DNA of 7,887 nucleotides from Thermococci archaeon (GTDB taxonomy: Archaea; Methanobacteriota_B; Thermococci; Methanofastidiosales; B48-G16). Location: the NCBI GenBank assembly GCA_030668905.1, contig DAOVEQ010000037.1, forward strand, positions 1 to 7,887. Direction: 5' to 3'. The translations under genes were made by a program, and so were the position numbers. The notes below the pieces were generated by a model. The model saw nothing but the letters and a program-made list of their open reading frames with translations. It ran no database searches and was not told where the DNA came from. Of this stretch, positions 1 through 6,524 are shown piece by piece (the first letter of the stretch is position 1; each line of letters opens with the position of its first letter).

Positions 1-285
1 CTTATTTTTTATCCTGTGCACTTTCTTTTCTGGAACGTCCTAAATGATATCTCAGTTTTTCTCTTTTTATTTCTCATGAGATCTTCAAAAAATTTGAAGG
101 GAGATATTATTAGATTATTTCTACTTCCCTTTATTTTTCTAATAGGATGGATCAATAAAGATTGGACCCCTTTCCAAATTGCTGGTTATCTTGTAGCATG
201 TTCTTTTGCAGCAGCATATCTAATTCTCCTTTCATTTGCAATAGAAAAAATCGCAAAAATAAAGATTTTCAGGCATGCAGCATAA
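1..285 (+). CDS. 3' end of an integral membrane protein, possibly Lgt-like (partial)
   Basis: The reading frame is open from base 1, so this is the C-terminal end of a longer gene. The GTG at 16 is probably an internal Val codon. About 94 codons are visible and encode three hydrophobic segments: one right after the Tyr-Pro-Val-His at the left edge, one after Gly-Asp-Ile-Ile-Arg, and one near the end starting at Phe-Gln-Ile-Ala-Gly-Tyr. A short basic tail follows. The spacing (Pro-x-His then a helix, Gly then a helix, Thr-x-x-Gln then a last helix) loosely resembles the C-terminal third of bacterial prolipoprotein diacylglyceryl transferase, whose HPxQLYE motif would align with the Tyr-Pro-Val-His region. 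The match is weak, the usual Tyr-Glu after the motif is absent, and other polytopic families are possible. The membrane location is safe; the function is not. The gene is convergent with trmI, with 13 bp between the stop codons. Confidence 0.6.
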   Translation, partial: LIFYPVHFLFWNVLNDISVFLFLFLMRSSKNLKGDIIRLFLLPFIFLIGWINKDWTPFQIAGYLVACSFAAAYLILLSFAIEKIAKIKIFRHAA

Positions 286-298
286 ATTATAAAATCAT

Positions 299-1042
299 TT
301 AAAATATCTTTCTTCCAAATGTTAAAAAGCCCGTATGTCCTACCATTAAAGTTTTGGGTCTCGTTCCCAATTTTTTAGATTCATACTCTCTTAAAATGCA
401 TTCTATTGTTTTCATTTTGAAATAATCCTTAGCCTTTCCCCTGAACCTCAACATTTGCTCGACAGAAGGCGTATACGCAAAGATAAAGCCGCCGAATTTC
501 AGAGAATCGTAAGCGGTTTCTACAACTTTTTCAGGTTCGGGTATGTCCAAAGCTACAAGATCTACATTTTTTTCTTCTATTCCATCATATATATCCTTCA
601 TTTTTATAAAAACGTTATCTATTTTGTGTTCCTTGATGTTTTTCTCGGCTATCTTTGCGAAATCTTCCCTGATCTCGTAACTGTAGATCTTTCCAGGGTA
701 TATCACATTAGCCAAAAAAATTGCCAGTGCACCAGATCCTATGCCCCCTTCAACAACTTTATCTCCCCTACCCAATCCTGTAAACGCTAAGATCGTCGCA
801 GCATCCTTCGGCTGAATAATCTGCGGCATTTTCCTCATTTTTTCTATATAATCTATGAAGGTAGGTTTTAAGACTATAAACTCGTCACCTCTGTGGGTGT
901 TTATCTTTATCCCATAATCCTTTCCCACTACTTCATCGAGATCTAACACTCCGTAGTGAGAATGAAATTTACCTCTGCATTTTACCATGTATTTTTTCCC
1001 TTTTTTGTCAATGAGCAGTATATTATCTTCTTCTGAAATCAT
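299..1042 (-). CDS. trmI: tRNA (adenine-N1)-methyltransferase TrmI, archaeal type
   Basis: This is a class I SAM-dependent methyltransferase of 247 residues, the usual size for archaeal TrmI, which makes m1A at position 58 (and in some archaea also 57) of tRNA. An N-terminal beta-rich domain (about 1-70) is followed by the family segment MRKMPQIIQPKD (69-80). The SAM-binding loop is EGGIGSGAL (98-106), with acidic E123 at the end of the next strand (YSYEIRED). The catalytic-site motif is DIPEP with D166. The C-terminus carries the diagnostic RPKTLMVGHTGFLTFGRK. The ATG start is supported by a GGAG eight bases upstream. The gene is transcribed away from secF and appears to be a single-gene unit. 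T-rich stretches on its strand just beyond the stop, inside the convergent neighbour (about 244-262), could serve for termination. No key residue seems missing. The archaeal enzyme works as a homotetramer (family knowledge). Confidence 0.93.
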   Translation of the reverse strand: MISEEDNILLIDKKGKKYMVKCRGKFHSHYGVLDLDEVVGKDYGIKINTHRGDEFIVLKPTFIDYIEKMRKMPQIIQPKDAATILAFTGLGRGDKVVEGGIGSGALAIFLANVIYPGKIYSYEIREDFAKIAEKNIKEHKIDNVFIKMKDIYDGIEEKNVDLVALDIPEPEKVVETAYDSLKFGGFIFAYTPSVEQMLRFRGKAKDYFKMKTIECILREYESKKLGTRPKTLMVGHTGFLTFGRKIF

Positions 1043-1050
1043 ATACGAGA

Positions 1051-1054
1051 CTCC
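1051..1054 (-). promoter_or_regulatory. Shine-Dalgarno of trmI
   Basis: CTCC on the + strand reads GGAG on the - strand, eight bases before the trmI ATG (1042). It supports this start and argues for a leadered mRNA rather than a leaderless one. Confidence 0.5.
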
Positions 1055-1060
1055 GTTAAA

Positions 1061-1070
1061 TTTATATATT
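1061..1070 (+). promoter_or_regulatory. Candidate TATA box for the secF operon
   Basis: TTTATATATT, preceded by the A-rich TTAAA, lies about 27 bp before an expected start site near 1091-1093. That is just upstream of the secF ribosome binding site at 1100-1106. The element is nearly symmetric and could also act leftward, which would give an almost leaderless trmI transcript starting near 1040. The orientation is inferred from spacing only. Confidence 0.4.
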
Positions 1071-1088
1071 CAATCTACGAGTCGAGAC

Positions 1089-1100
1089 TATAAAAATTTA
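1089..1100 (-). promoter_or_regulatory. Candidate TATA box for trmI
   Basis: On the - strand this reads TAAATTTTTATA. A start about 26 bp downstream would fall near 1068, leaving a leader of about 25 nt that contains the GGAG at 1051-1054. It interleaves with the rightward TATA candidate at 1061-1070, so the two divergent promoters would share almost the same DNA. Confidence 0.3.
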
Positions 1101-1106
1101 AGGAGA
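1100..1106 (+). promoter_or_regulatory. Shine-Dalgarno of secF
   Basis: AAGGAGA with a 7-nt spacer to the ATG at 1114 is a strong match to the archaeal 16S 3' end and fixes the secF start. Confidence 0.75.
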
Positions 1107-1113
1107 GATAAAG

Positions 1114-2007
1114 ATGTTCGAAGAGATAATGAATAGGATAGATGTTACAAAATATTCTTACAAGAAGTTAATGTTAGTTCCGTTAATCATTCTGATCCTT
1201 GCCCTGCTCCTCTTAGGTGCGAACTACCTTCGTCTGGGGAGACCTCTGGATTATGGTATGGAGCTTGAAGGAGGAACGACAGCATATATACAAAATGTCA
1301 CTCTCGACATAAAAGTTCTTGAAGATGAACTCAAAAAGAACTTCAGTGATCCTGAGATTACTGTCAGAAAATCTGGTACAGAGTATAGGGTAGAGGCTCC
1401 GGCTTCAATAGATTCTGTGGAGCTGAAGGATTTTATTGTATCTAAATACCCCAACGCAACGGTAAGTATTCAGTATATGGGGCCGACTCTCGGTAGCGAT
1501 CTGAGGGCGCAGGCTATGAAAGCATTGATCTATGCATTCATAGGGATGGCGATCGTTGTATTTATAGTTTTCAGGATACCCTACCCGACGATAGCTGTAA
1601 TCTTTTCAGCTTCTTCAGACATAGCAATTACAGCATTTTTAATGTATATATTAGGTATAAAACTAACACTCGGTACAATAGCAGCATTACTCATACTTAT
1701 AGGATATTCAGTTGACAGCAACATTCTTCTCACGACAAAATGTCTAAAAAGGAGAGGAGAAATAAATGAACGAATACGAAATGCTATGAAAACAGGATTG
1801 ACAATGACATCAACAACTATTGCAGCCATGATAGTTATGTTTATAGTTTGTATTCAGACCCCCATTTTAAAAGATATGGCTGCTGTAATTGTACTGGGAT
1901 TATGTGCGGATTTAATGAATACCTGGATGTTCAATGCCGGCATTTTAAAATGGTATCTTCTTAGAGAATCTTCTAAAAAGAAAAAATTTAAAGTTGGGGG
2001 GAGATAA
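1114..2007 (+). CDS. secF: Protein-export membrane protein SecF
   Basis: SecF is the RND-like accessory subunit of the Sec translocon that, with SecD, uses the ion gradient to support late steps of export. At 297 residues it is normal for archaeal SecF. The topology fits: TM1 at about 19-36, then the signature DYGMELEGGT (46-55), where E50 takes the place of the more usual Asp of the GxDxxGG motif. An extracytoplasmic P1 domain follows (about 57-125), then five C-terminal helices starting near 135. GYSVDSN (196-202) in the fourth TM contains D200, matching the conserved membrane Asp of the family's GYS-x-x-D motif. The tail is basic. The start is set by AAGGAGA. The gene leads the operon, and secD begins two bases after its stop. 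The order secF then secD is the archaeal arrangement seen in Haloferax, the reverse of the bacterial order. Whether it uses H+ or Na+ cannot be read from the sequence. Confidence 0.95.
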   Translation: MFEEIMNRIDVTKYSYKKLMLVPLIILILALLLLGANYLRLGRPLDYGMELEGGTTAYIQNVTLDIKVLEDELKKNFSDPEITVRKSGTEYRVEAPASIDSVELKDFIVSKYPNATVSIQYMGPTLGSDLRAQAMKALIYAFIGMAIVVFIVFRIPYPTIAVIFSASSDIAITAFLMYILGIKLTLGTIAALLILIGYSVDSNILLTTKCLKRRGEINERIRNAMKTGLTMTSTTIAAMIVMFIVCIQTPILKDMAAVIVLGLCADLMNTWMFNAGILKWYLLRESSKKKKFKVGGR

Positions 2008-2009
2008 AT

Positions 2010-3671
2010 ATGAGATCATCGATTTTTAAAGACTTCCGTGTCATTATATTAATTCTTGCGATTGCAGGATCTTTAGTTGCCATATCTCCACATTATGAAG
2101 AAGGATCTTTGAAAACCAATTTAAAGTTAGGATTGGATTTTGTAGGTGGATCATCCATACAATTGAAGTTAGAAGGGTGCATGGTGGAGATCCAAAGCAG
2201 CAAAGAAAAAATTCTCGGACATGAGTTAGGTAAAGGGTATCAACTCTCAAACTCCGGGGATGATTTTGTTGAGTTTACATGCGAGGATGAAAACGCTACA
2301 GTAATAGAAGATTTAAAGAAACTTGGGTATGGAACACCAACTCTTGAAGGCAACTTAATTAAGTTTAGCATAAAAGATATCGGGGCAACAATAATATACC
2401 TCGGGAAAAAGACAGAATACGAGATTTTACTTCTTGAAGAGGAAGAACCACCTAAATATGAGATAAGGGGTGCTATTTTAACCGAAGAAGAAAGAAAAGG
2501 ACTAACAGATGAAGAAATAAAAGCGAAATCGGAAGAAAGATTGAAGGAATATTTGAGTGTGGTGGGGGCAGTTCTGATAAGTTATGAAGATCGCGTATCC
2601 TCATTTACGACAAAACAGACAAAAGATATCATCAGCACGAAGTTGAATTACATAGGTCTAAAAGATATAAAGGTGAGAATATGGGGCGAAGATTATATAC
2701 TAATCGATCTTGCCGGAATGCCTTTGGAAGAGGCAAGAAAGTATGTAGCAGAGCCAGGAAAGTTTGAAATCAAGATTTTCGTTAATGAAACAGAAACAAA
2801 GCTGATCTGTACGGGTGCTTCAATAAAGAGAGTCAGTTCTTACAGTAGAGACACCATGACTGGAACATGGCAGGTACCCTTTGAACTCACAAATGAGGCA
2901 TCTGATAATTTCAGAGAAATGTGTATAGAGTATGGAGCTGCAGACAATCCAGAAGCACATCCAATAGCCATGTATCTTGACGATGAAGAAGTATTCAAAG
3001 CTCCTCTGAGTTCTCCACTGGCTATGGATATAAAAAGCGGTGTATGGAGTGGCGGTGGTTTAGAGGCGAGTATGGGGGGTGACGATGAAGAATCAAGATT
3101 GAGGGCTAAGGAATTGGAAACTCACCTCAGAGCAGGAGCTCTTCCGGTAAAACCAGTAATCATGAGCGAAGGATACATAGATCCAGTTCTCGGAAAGAAT
3201 TTCCTGAGACAGGTTTTCATTGCGATAATTCTGGCGATATTAGCCGTTGGATTCATAGTTTACATGAGGTACCGTGAAAAAAAGATCGTAATACCCATGT
3301 TAATTACGGGATTCAGTGAAACATTCATAGTTCTAGGTGTAGCAGCATTGATCGGGCATCAGTTAGATCTGCCTTCATTGGGCGGCATAATTGCAACGCT
3401 GGGAACGGGTGTCGATCAGATGGTGATCATCACGGATGAAGTGTTAAGAGGCGAGGCTGTATCGCGAAAGAGCCTGACAAAAAGGGTATCAGCAGCATTT
3501 GCAATTATTTTTGCTTCAGCAGCTACAACTGTGATCGCAATGACGCCGTTAGCGTACATGCAATTAGGCGTGCTGAAAGGATTTGCCGTGGTAACAATAA
3601 TCGGAATATTCGTAGGTATTTTTATAACGAGACCTACATATGGAAATATGATAAAAAAGATACTAGGTTGA
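2010..3671 (+). CDS. secD: Protein-export membrane protein SecD
   Basis: This is the larger partner of SecF (553 residues, toward the long end for archaea). TM1 (about 10-26) is followed by the signature GLDFVGGSS (41-49). A large extracytoplasmic region of roughly 330 residues follows, containing an acidic Glu-rich loop and a conserved stretch ending YILIDLAGMP...EEARKY...PGKFEIKIF. Five C-terminal helices begin near residue 400. In the fourth TM, LGTGVDQ holds D469, equivalent to the conserved Asp of the bacterial VDAN motif linked to ion coupling. The last helices (SAAFAIIFASAATTVIA and onward) are typical. Its Shine-Dalgarno (GGGGAGA, about 1998-2004) lies inside the last codons of secF, suggesting translational coupling. 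No truncation or disrupted motif is seen. Archaea lack SecA, so SecDF here probably aids pulling or release on the outer face (inference). Confidence 0.96.
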   Translation: MRSSIFKDFRVIILILAIAGSLVAISPHYEEGSLKTNLKLGLDFVGGSSIQLKLEGCMVEIQSSKEKILGHELGKGYQLSNSGDDFVEFTCEDENATVIEDLKKLGYGTPTLEGNLIKFSIKDIGATIIYLGKKTEYEILLLEEEEPPKYEIRGAILTEEERKGLTDEEIKAKSEERLKEYLSVVGAVLISYEDRVSSFTTKQTKDIISTKLNYIGLKDIKVRIWGEDYILIDLAGMPLEEARKYVAEPGKFEIKIFVNETETKLICTGASIKRVSSYSRDTMTGTWQVPFELTNEASDNFREMCIEYGAADNPEAHPIAMYLDDEEVFKAPLSSPLAMDIKSGVWSGGGLEASMGGDDEESRLRAKELETHLRAGALPVKPVIMSEGYIDPVLGKNFLRQVFIAIILAILAVGFIVYMRYREKKIVIPMLITGFSETFIVLGVAALIGHQLDLPSLGGIIATLGTGVDQMVIITDEVLRGEAVSRKSLTKRVSAAFAIIFASAATTVIAMTPLAYMQLGVLKGFAVVTIIGIFVGIFITRPTYGNMIKKILG

Positions 3672-3675
3672 TAAA

Positions 3676-4329
3676 ATGTATATAGTAGTAGTTGGAGGAG
3701 GCAGGATAGGTTTTAACCTCTCCAAACTTCTCGTAAAAGCAGGACATGAAGTAACAGTAATAGAAAAAGAGAGGGAAAGATCTAATTTTATTGCAAATGA
3801 GATAGATGCTCTTGTTCTGAATGAAGACGGAACTACTATAAAAGCTTTGGAAGAGGCAAATATAGAGGATGCCTATGCGTTAGTGGCATTAACTAAGAGA
3901 GATGAGATAAATCTCATGGCATGCCTTCTTGCAAAAGATTACGGTGTCCCAGTTGTCGTGGCAAGGATATCTGATCCCGAGAACAGCGAAGTTTTCAGAA
4001 AACTTGGTGTCAGTGCTGTTGTTTCTCCAGAGCTTACAACTGCCATTCACATAGAAAAGCTGATAATGAGGCCGGATGTAATAGACCTTACTGTCGTTGC
4101 GAAAGGGCAGGCAGAGATTCTGGAGATGATAGTAAGTGAAAACTCGCCCGTGGTAGGAAAAAAATTGAAGGACATATCTCCAAGAGACTTTGTAGTTATA
4201 GCTGTTTACAACAAAGAGGGAGATCTGACGATACCAAAGGGTAATACCCAACTTAATGAAGGTAACAGGGTATTGGTACTGGCAAAAACGAGAGTTGTAC
4301 CTCTTGTGAAAAAAATGTTTATGGAGTGA
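3676..4329 (+). CDS. trkA: TrkA family K+ transport regulator (RCK_N + RCK_C)
   Basis: This is a cytosolic regulatory subunit that binds NAD(H)-type nucleotides and gates a TrkH/KtrB-type K+ transporter or K+ channel. At 217 residues it is a single RCK unit, as in most archaeal TrkA proteins. The N-terminal Rossmann domain (about 1-120) opens with VVGGGRIG (5-12) and has E30 at the end of beta-2, favouring NAD(H) over NADP(H). It continues with the family segments ALVALTKRDEINL, VVVARISDPE and VVSPELTTA. The C-terminal TrkA_C domain spans about 137-217. No membrane helices are present and no TrkH-like gene lies in the window, so the partner is elsewhere. The gene starts four bases after the secD stop with only a weak AGGT Shine-Dalgarno, so it probably depends on coupling. 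Its 3' end supplies the GGAG for atpH. An alternative role as regulator of another cation or amino-acid transporter cannot be excluded. Confidence 0.92.
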   Translation: MYIVVVGGGRIGFNLSKLLVKAGHEVTVIEKERERSNFIANEIDALVLNEDGTTIKALEEANIEDAYALVALTKRDEINLMACLLAKDYGVPVVVARISDPENSEVFRKLGVSAVVSPELTTAIHIEKLIMRPDVIDLTVVAKGQAEILEMIVSENSPVVGKKLKDISPRDFVVIAVYNKEGDLTIPKGNTQLNEGNRVLVLAKTRVVPLVKKMFME

Positions 4330-4333
4330 TTTC

Positions 4334-4645
4334 GTGGAAGATGCTGTCAGTACTATCAGGGAGATTGAAGGGAAAGCCAAAAAAAGAGTAGAAGATGCTG
4401 AAAAAAGGATAGAACTGGAGCTGAACAAGATTCAGAAAAAAACTGAAGAGATAATGGTTAAATCTGCGGAAGAAGCTAAAAAAGAGGTAGAGAAATTAAA
4501 AGAGCAGAGAATAAAAGAAGCTCAGAGAATTTCAGATAAAATAAAGAAAGAGGGCAATGAACAACTAGAAAAAATACAAAAGACAGCAGAAAAGAACTGG
4601 GAGAAGGCGATAGATTATTGTCTGAGAGAAATAACACAAAGGTGA
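4334..4645 (+). CDS. atpH: A-type ATP synthase subunit H (peripheral stalk)
   Basis: This small protein (103 residues) is almost all charged Lys/Glu/Arg heptads with regular Ala, Ile and Leu, predicting one long coiled coil from about residue 5 to 95. It has no membrane segment. Size, composition and position directly before subunit I match subunit H (AhaH) of archaeal ATP synthases, the counterpart of V-ATPase subunit G. Subunit H pairs with subunit E to form the peripheral stalks joining the A3B3 head to subunit I. It has a GTG start with GGAG (4323-4326) seven bases upstream; no better ATG exists nearby. Sequence alone would be weak for such a low-complexity helix, so the call rests strongly on the H-I-K gene order. 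Subunit E would be expected downstream of atpK, beyond the window. Confidence 0.88.
   Translation: MEDAVSTIREIEGKAKKRVEDAEKRIELELNKIQKKTEEIMVKSAEEAKKEVEKLKEQRIKEAQRISDKIKKEGNEQLEKIQKTAEKNWEKAIDYCLREITQR
4640..4645 (+). promoter_or_regulatory. Shine-Dalgarno of atpI
   Basis: AGGTGA overlaps the atpH stop codon and lies four bases before the atpI ATG (4650), so the two genes are probably translationally coupled. Confidence 0.65.
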
Positions 4646-4649
4646 AACG

Positions 4650-6524
4650 ATGTTTCTACCCCAAAAAATGGATAAAATTCTTATTATATCCTTAGATGAG
4701 TATAAGAGTAGAATAATAAAATATTTTCATGAAAAAGGGGTAATGCAAGTTGCATCCACCGATTTAAATAAAGATTTTCCTTTAGAATTGTCAAAAGATA
4801 TACATTCTCTTCTTGTAAAAATAGAGAGAATATTTGAAACTTTTTCTCTTGTTAGAGAAGAAAAAACCAAAAAAGAACAGATAAAAAACTTTCTGGGAGA
4901 GTATCTAACATACAGGGAAGAAGAAAGACAAAAATTTCCAGAGTTTAGAAAGTTTTTGGTGGAGCATTCCGGAGAAATAAATGGAATATATAAGCGTGTA
5001 GAGGATCTTTCAGCAAAGATAAGCAAAGATAAGGAAAAAATAGAGTATCTGCAGAGTGAATATGAGTTGTTATCAAAAATAGAGTTTGATATTGATTTAA
5101 GATATTTAGGAAGAGATAAGTTTATTTTTATCTGTATAGGGAAGCTGAAAAAGGACATAGAAGATGAAGAGATAGTACTTTATAAAAAAGAAGACTATGT
5201 TTTTGTCATATCGCCTATAGATAAGATAGATAAGGTTTTAAGAAACGTAGATATTATAGAGATAAAAAAAACTGGAACACCAAAAGAAAACCTGGAAAAG
5301 ATTGAAAAAGAAATAGAAGATCTTAAAAAAGAGATATGTAATTATGAAGAAGAAATAAAAAAAATAAAAAATAAAAAAGAGAAACTTTTCAAAGCTTACC
5401 ATGAAATATTAAATATAGAAAAGGAAAGAGCTGATATTCCAACTAGATTTGGCAGAACTGGGAAAACTATGGTCATTACAGGATATTTACCTAAAGAAGA
5501 GGTAAGCACTGTTAATAGAGATATAAATGATCTCACAAAAGGGCACTGCCATATAGAGCTCTTGGGTGGGGATGATCCTCCTGTCAAGCTTTCTAACCCA
5601 AAGGTTATAAGACCTTTTGAAATGCTCGTAGAAATGTTCGGGACACCAAAATACTCGGAAATTGATCCCACATTTATACTTGCTCCCGTTTACATATTAT
5701 TTTATGCGATAATGCTCGGAGACGTTTTTTACGGTGTATTGCAAACAATTTTTGCATTTTTGTTATATAGGGGTATTGGGAAAAAAAGCAAGGGGATGAG
5801 AGACTTTTCTTATATACTCCTAGCTTGCGGAATAGCCACGATAATTGCAGGAGCAATAATGGGAAGTTATTTTGGAGATATTTTCAAATACGGGGGATAT
5901 AAAATTCCATCTTTATTGAATCCTCTTGAAAATCCAATGAGTTTACTAAAATTAGCTTTGATAATTGGAATAATTCATCTGAATGTGGGTATTACTCTCG
6001 GATTGATTAAGAATGTTATGAATAAGAGTTATAAATCTGTTTTATTTGAAAATATAAGCTGGTATTTTACACAGATAGGAGGAGGGATACTAATAGGGAC
6101 ATTTTTTCAGTGGTTCCTTTTCTCTAAAACTGTTATCAATATGGGGATTGTATTTGCCCTTATAGGCGTCTCTCTGATAGTTTATGATAAAAAGGGTCTT
6201 TCATTCTTTGATTTCACTGGATTTTTGGGAGATTGGCTTTCCTATGCGAGAATTCTGGCTTTAGCTTTAGCTACTTCGGGGATCGCGATGACTGTCAATA
6301 TAGTTGCCAGAATGGTTTATGGTCTTCCCATAATCGGGATAATACTTGCATTTTTAGTTTTTGTGGGAGGACAATTCTTCAATTTTGTTTTGGAGGCATT
6401 GGGGTCATTTGTACACTCTTTGAGGCTCCATTATGTGGAGTTCTTTTCAAAATTCTATGAAAGTGGAGGAAAGAAGTTCGTGCCATTTAGAATGGAAAGG
6501 AAGCTTACAGAGGTGATCGAGTGA
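4650..6524 (+). CDS. atpI: A-type ATP synthase subunit I (stator membrane subunit)
   Basis: This is the archaeal counterpart of V-ATPase subunit a (624 residues, normal length). It holds the two half-channels through which ions reach the rotor ring and anchors the peripheral stalks. The cytosolic N-terminal half has two coiled-coil strands (about 110-140 and 210-262) and the family motif GYLP (278-281). The membrane half starts near residue 340 with the helix containing MLGDVFYG (G357-G362). The essential stator arginine is in LSYARILALA (R534, codon 6249-6251). A second conserved Arg is in HSLRLHYVEFF (R592), 58 residues later, close to the spacing in Thermus and yeast subunit a. The C-terminus (ESGGKKFVPF) is typical. 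The N-terminal half is very A-rich, with an A8 run at 5357-5364, but the frame is intact. Its last four bases overlap the atpK start. Confidence 0.96.
   Translation: MFLPQKMDKILIISLDEYKSRIIKYFHEKGVMQVASTDLNKDFPLELSKDIHSLLVKIERIFETFSLVREEKTKKEQIKNFLGEYLTYREEERQKFPEFRKFLVEHSGEINGIYKRVEDLSAKISKDKEKIEYLQSEYELLSKIEFDIDLRYLGRDKFIFICIGKLKKDIEDEEIVLYKKEDYVFVISPIDKIDKVLRNVDIIEIKKTGTPKENLEKIEKEIEDLKKEICNYEEEIKKIKNKKEKLFKAYHEILNIEKERADIPTRFGRTGKTMVITGYLPKEEVSTVNRDINDLTKGHCHIELLGGDDPPVKLSNPKVIRPFEMLVEMFGTPKYSEIDPTFILAPVYILFYAIMLGDVFYGVLQTIFAFLLYRGIGKKSKGMRDFSYILLACGIATIIAGAIMGSYFGDIFKYGGYKIPSLLNPLENPMSLLKLALIIGIIHLNVGITLGLIKNVMNKSYKSVLFENISWYFTQIGGGILIGTFFQWFLFSKTVINMGIVFALIGVSLIVYDKKGLSFFDFTGFLGDWLSYARILALALATSGIAMTVNIVARMVYGLPIIGIILAFLVFVGGQFFNFVLEALGSFVHSLRLHYVEFFSKFYESGGKKFVPFRMERKLTEVIE
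6510..6515 (+). promoter_or_regulatory. Shine-Dalgarno of atpK
   Basis: GAGGTG inside the last codons of atpI lies five bases before the GTG start at 6521. A strong site for a highly needed rotor subunit, it supports GTG 6521 over any later ATG. Confidence 0.65.

Noticed and set aside
286..298. Shared terminator between the convergent genes
   Set aside because: The 13 bp are AT-rich but contain no stem-loop or clear T-tract that I could support.
455..790. 111-codon + strand frame inside trmI
   Set aside because: It is a shadow of the TrmI coding sequence, with a Phe/Tyr-rich product and no recognisable motif.
3889..4428. 179-codon open frame on the - strand
   Set aside because: It lies antisense to trkA and atpH, whose products are clearly recognised; its translation shows no family motif, and a good ribosome binding site was not seen.
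5351..5378. A-rich run (A8, then A6 and A6) in atpI as a slippage or frameshift site
   Set aside because: The atpI frame is intact across it and encodes a Lys-rich coiled coil; A-rich codons suffice as explanation.
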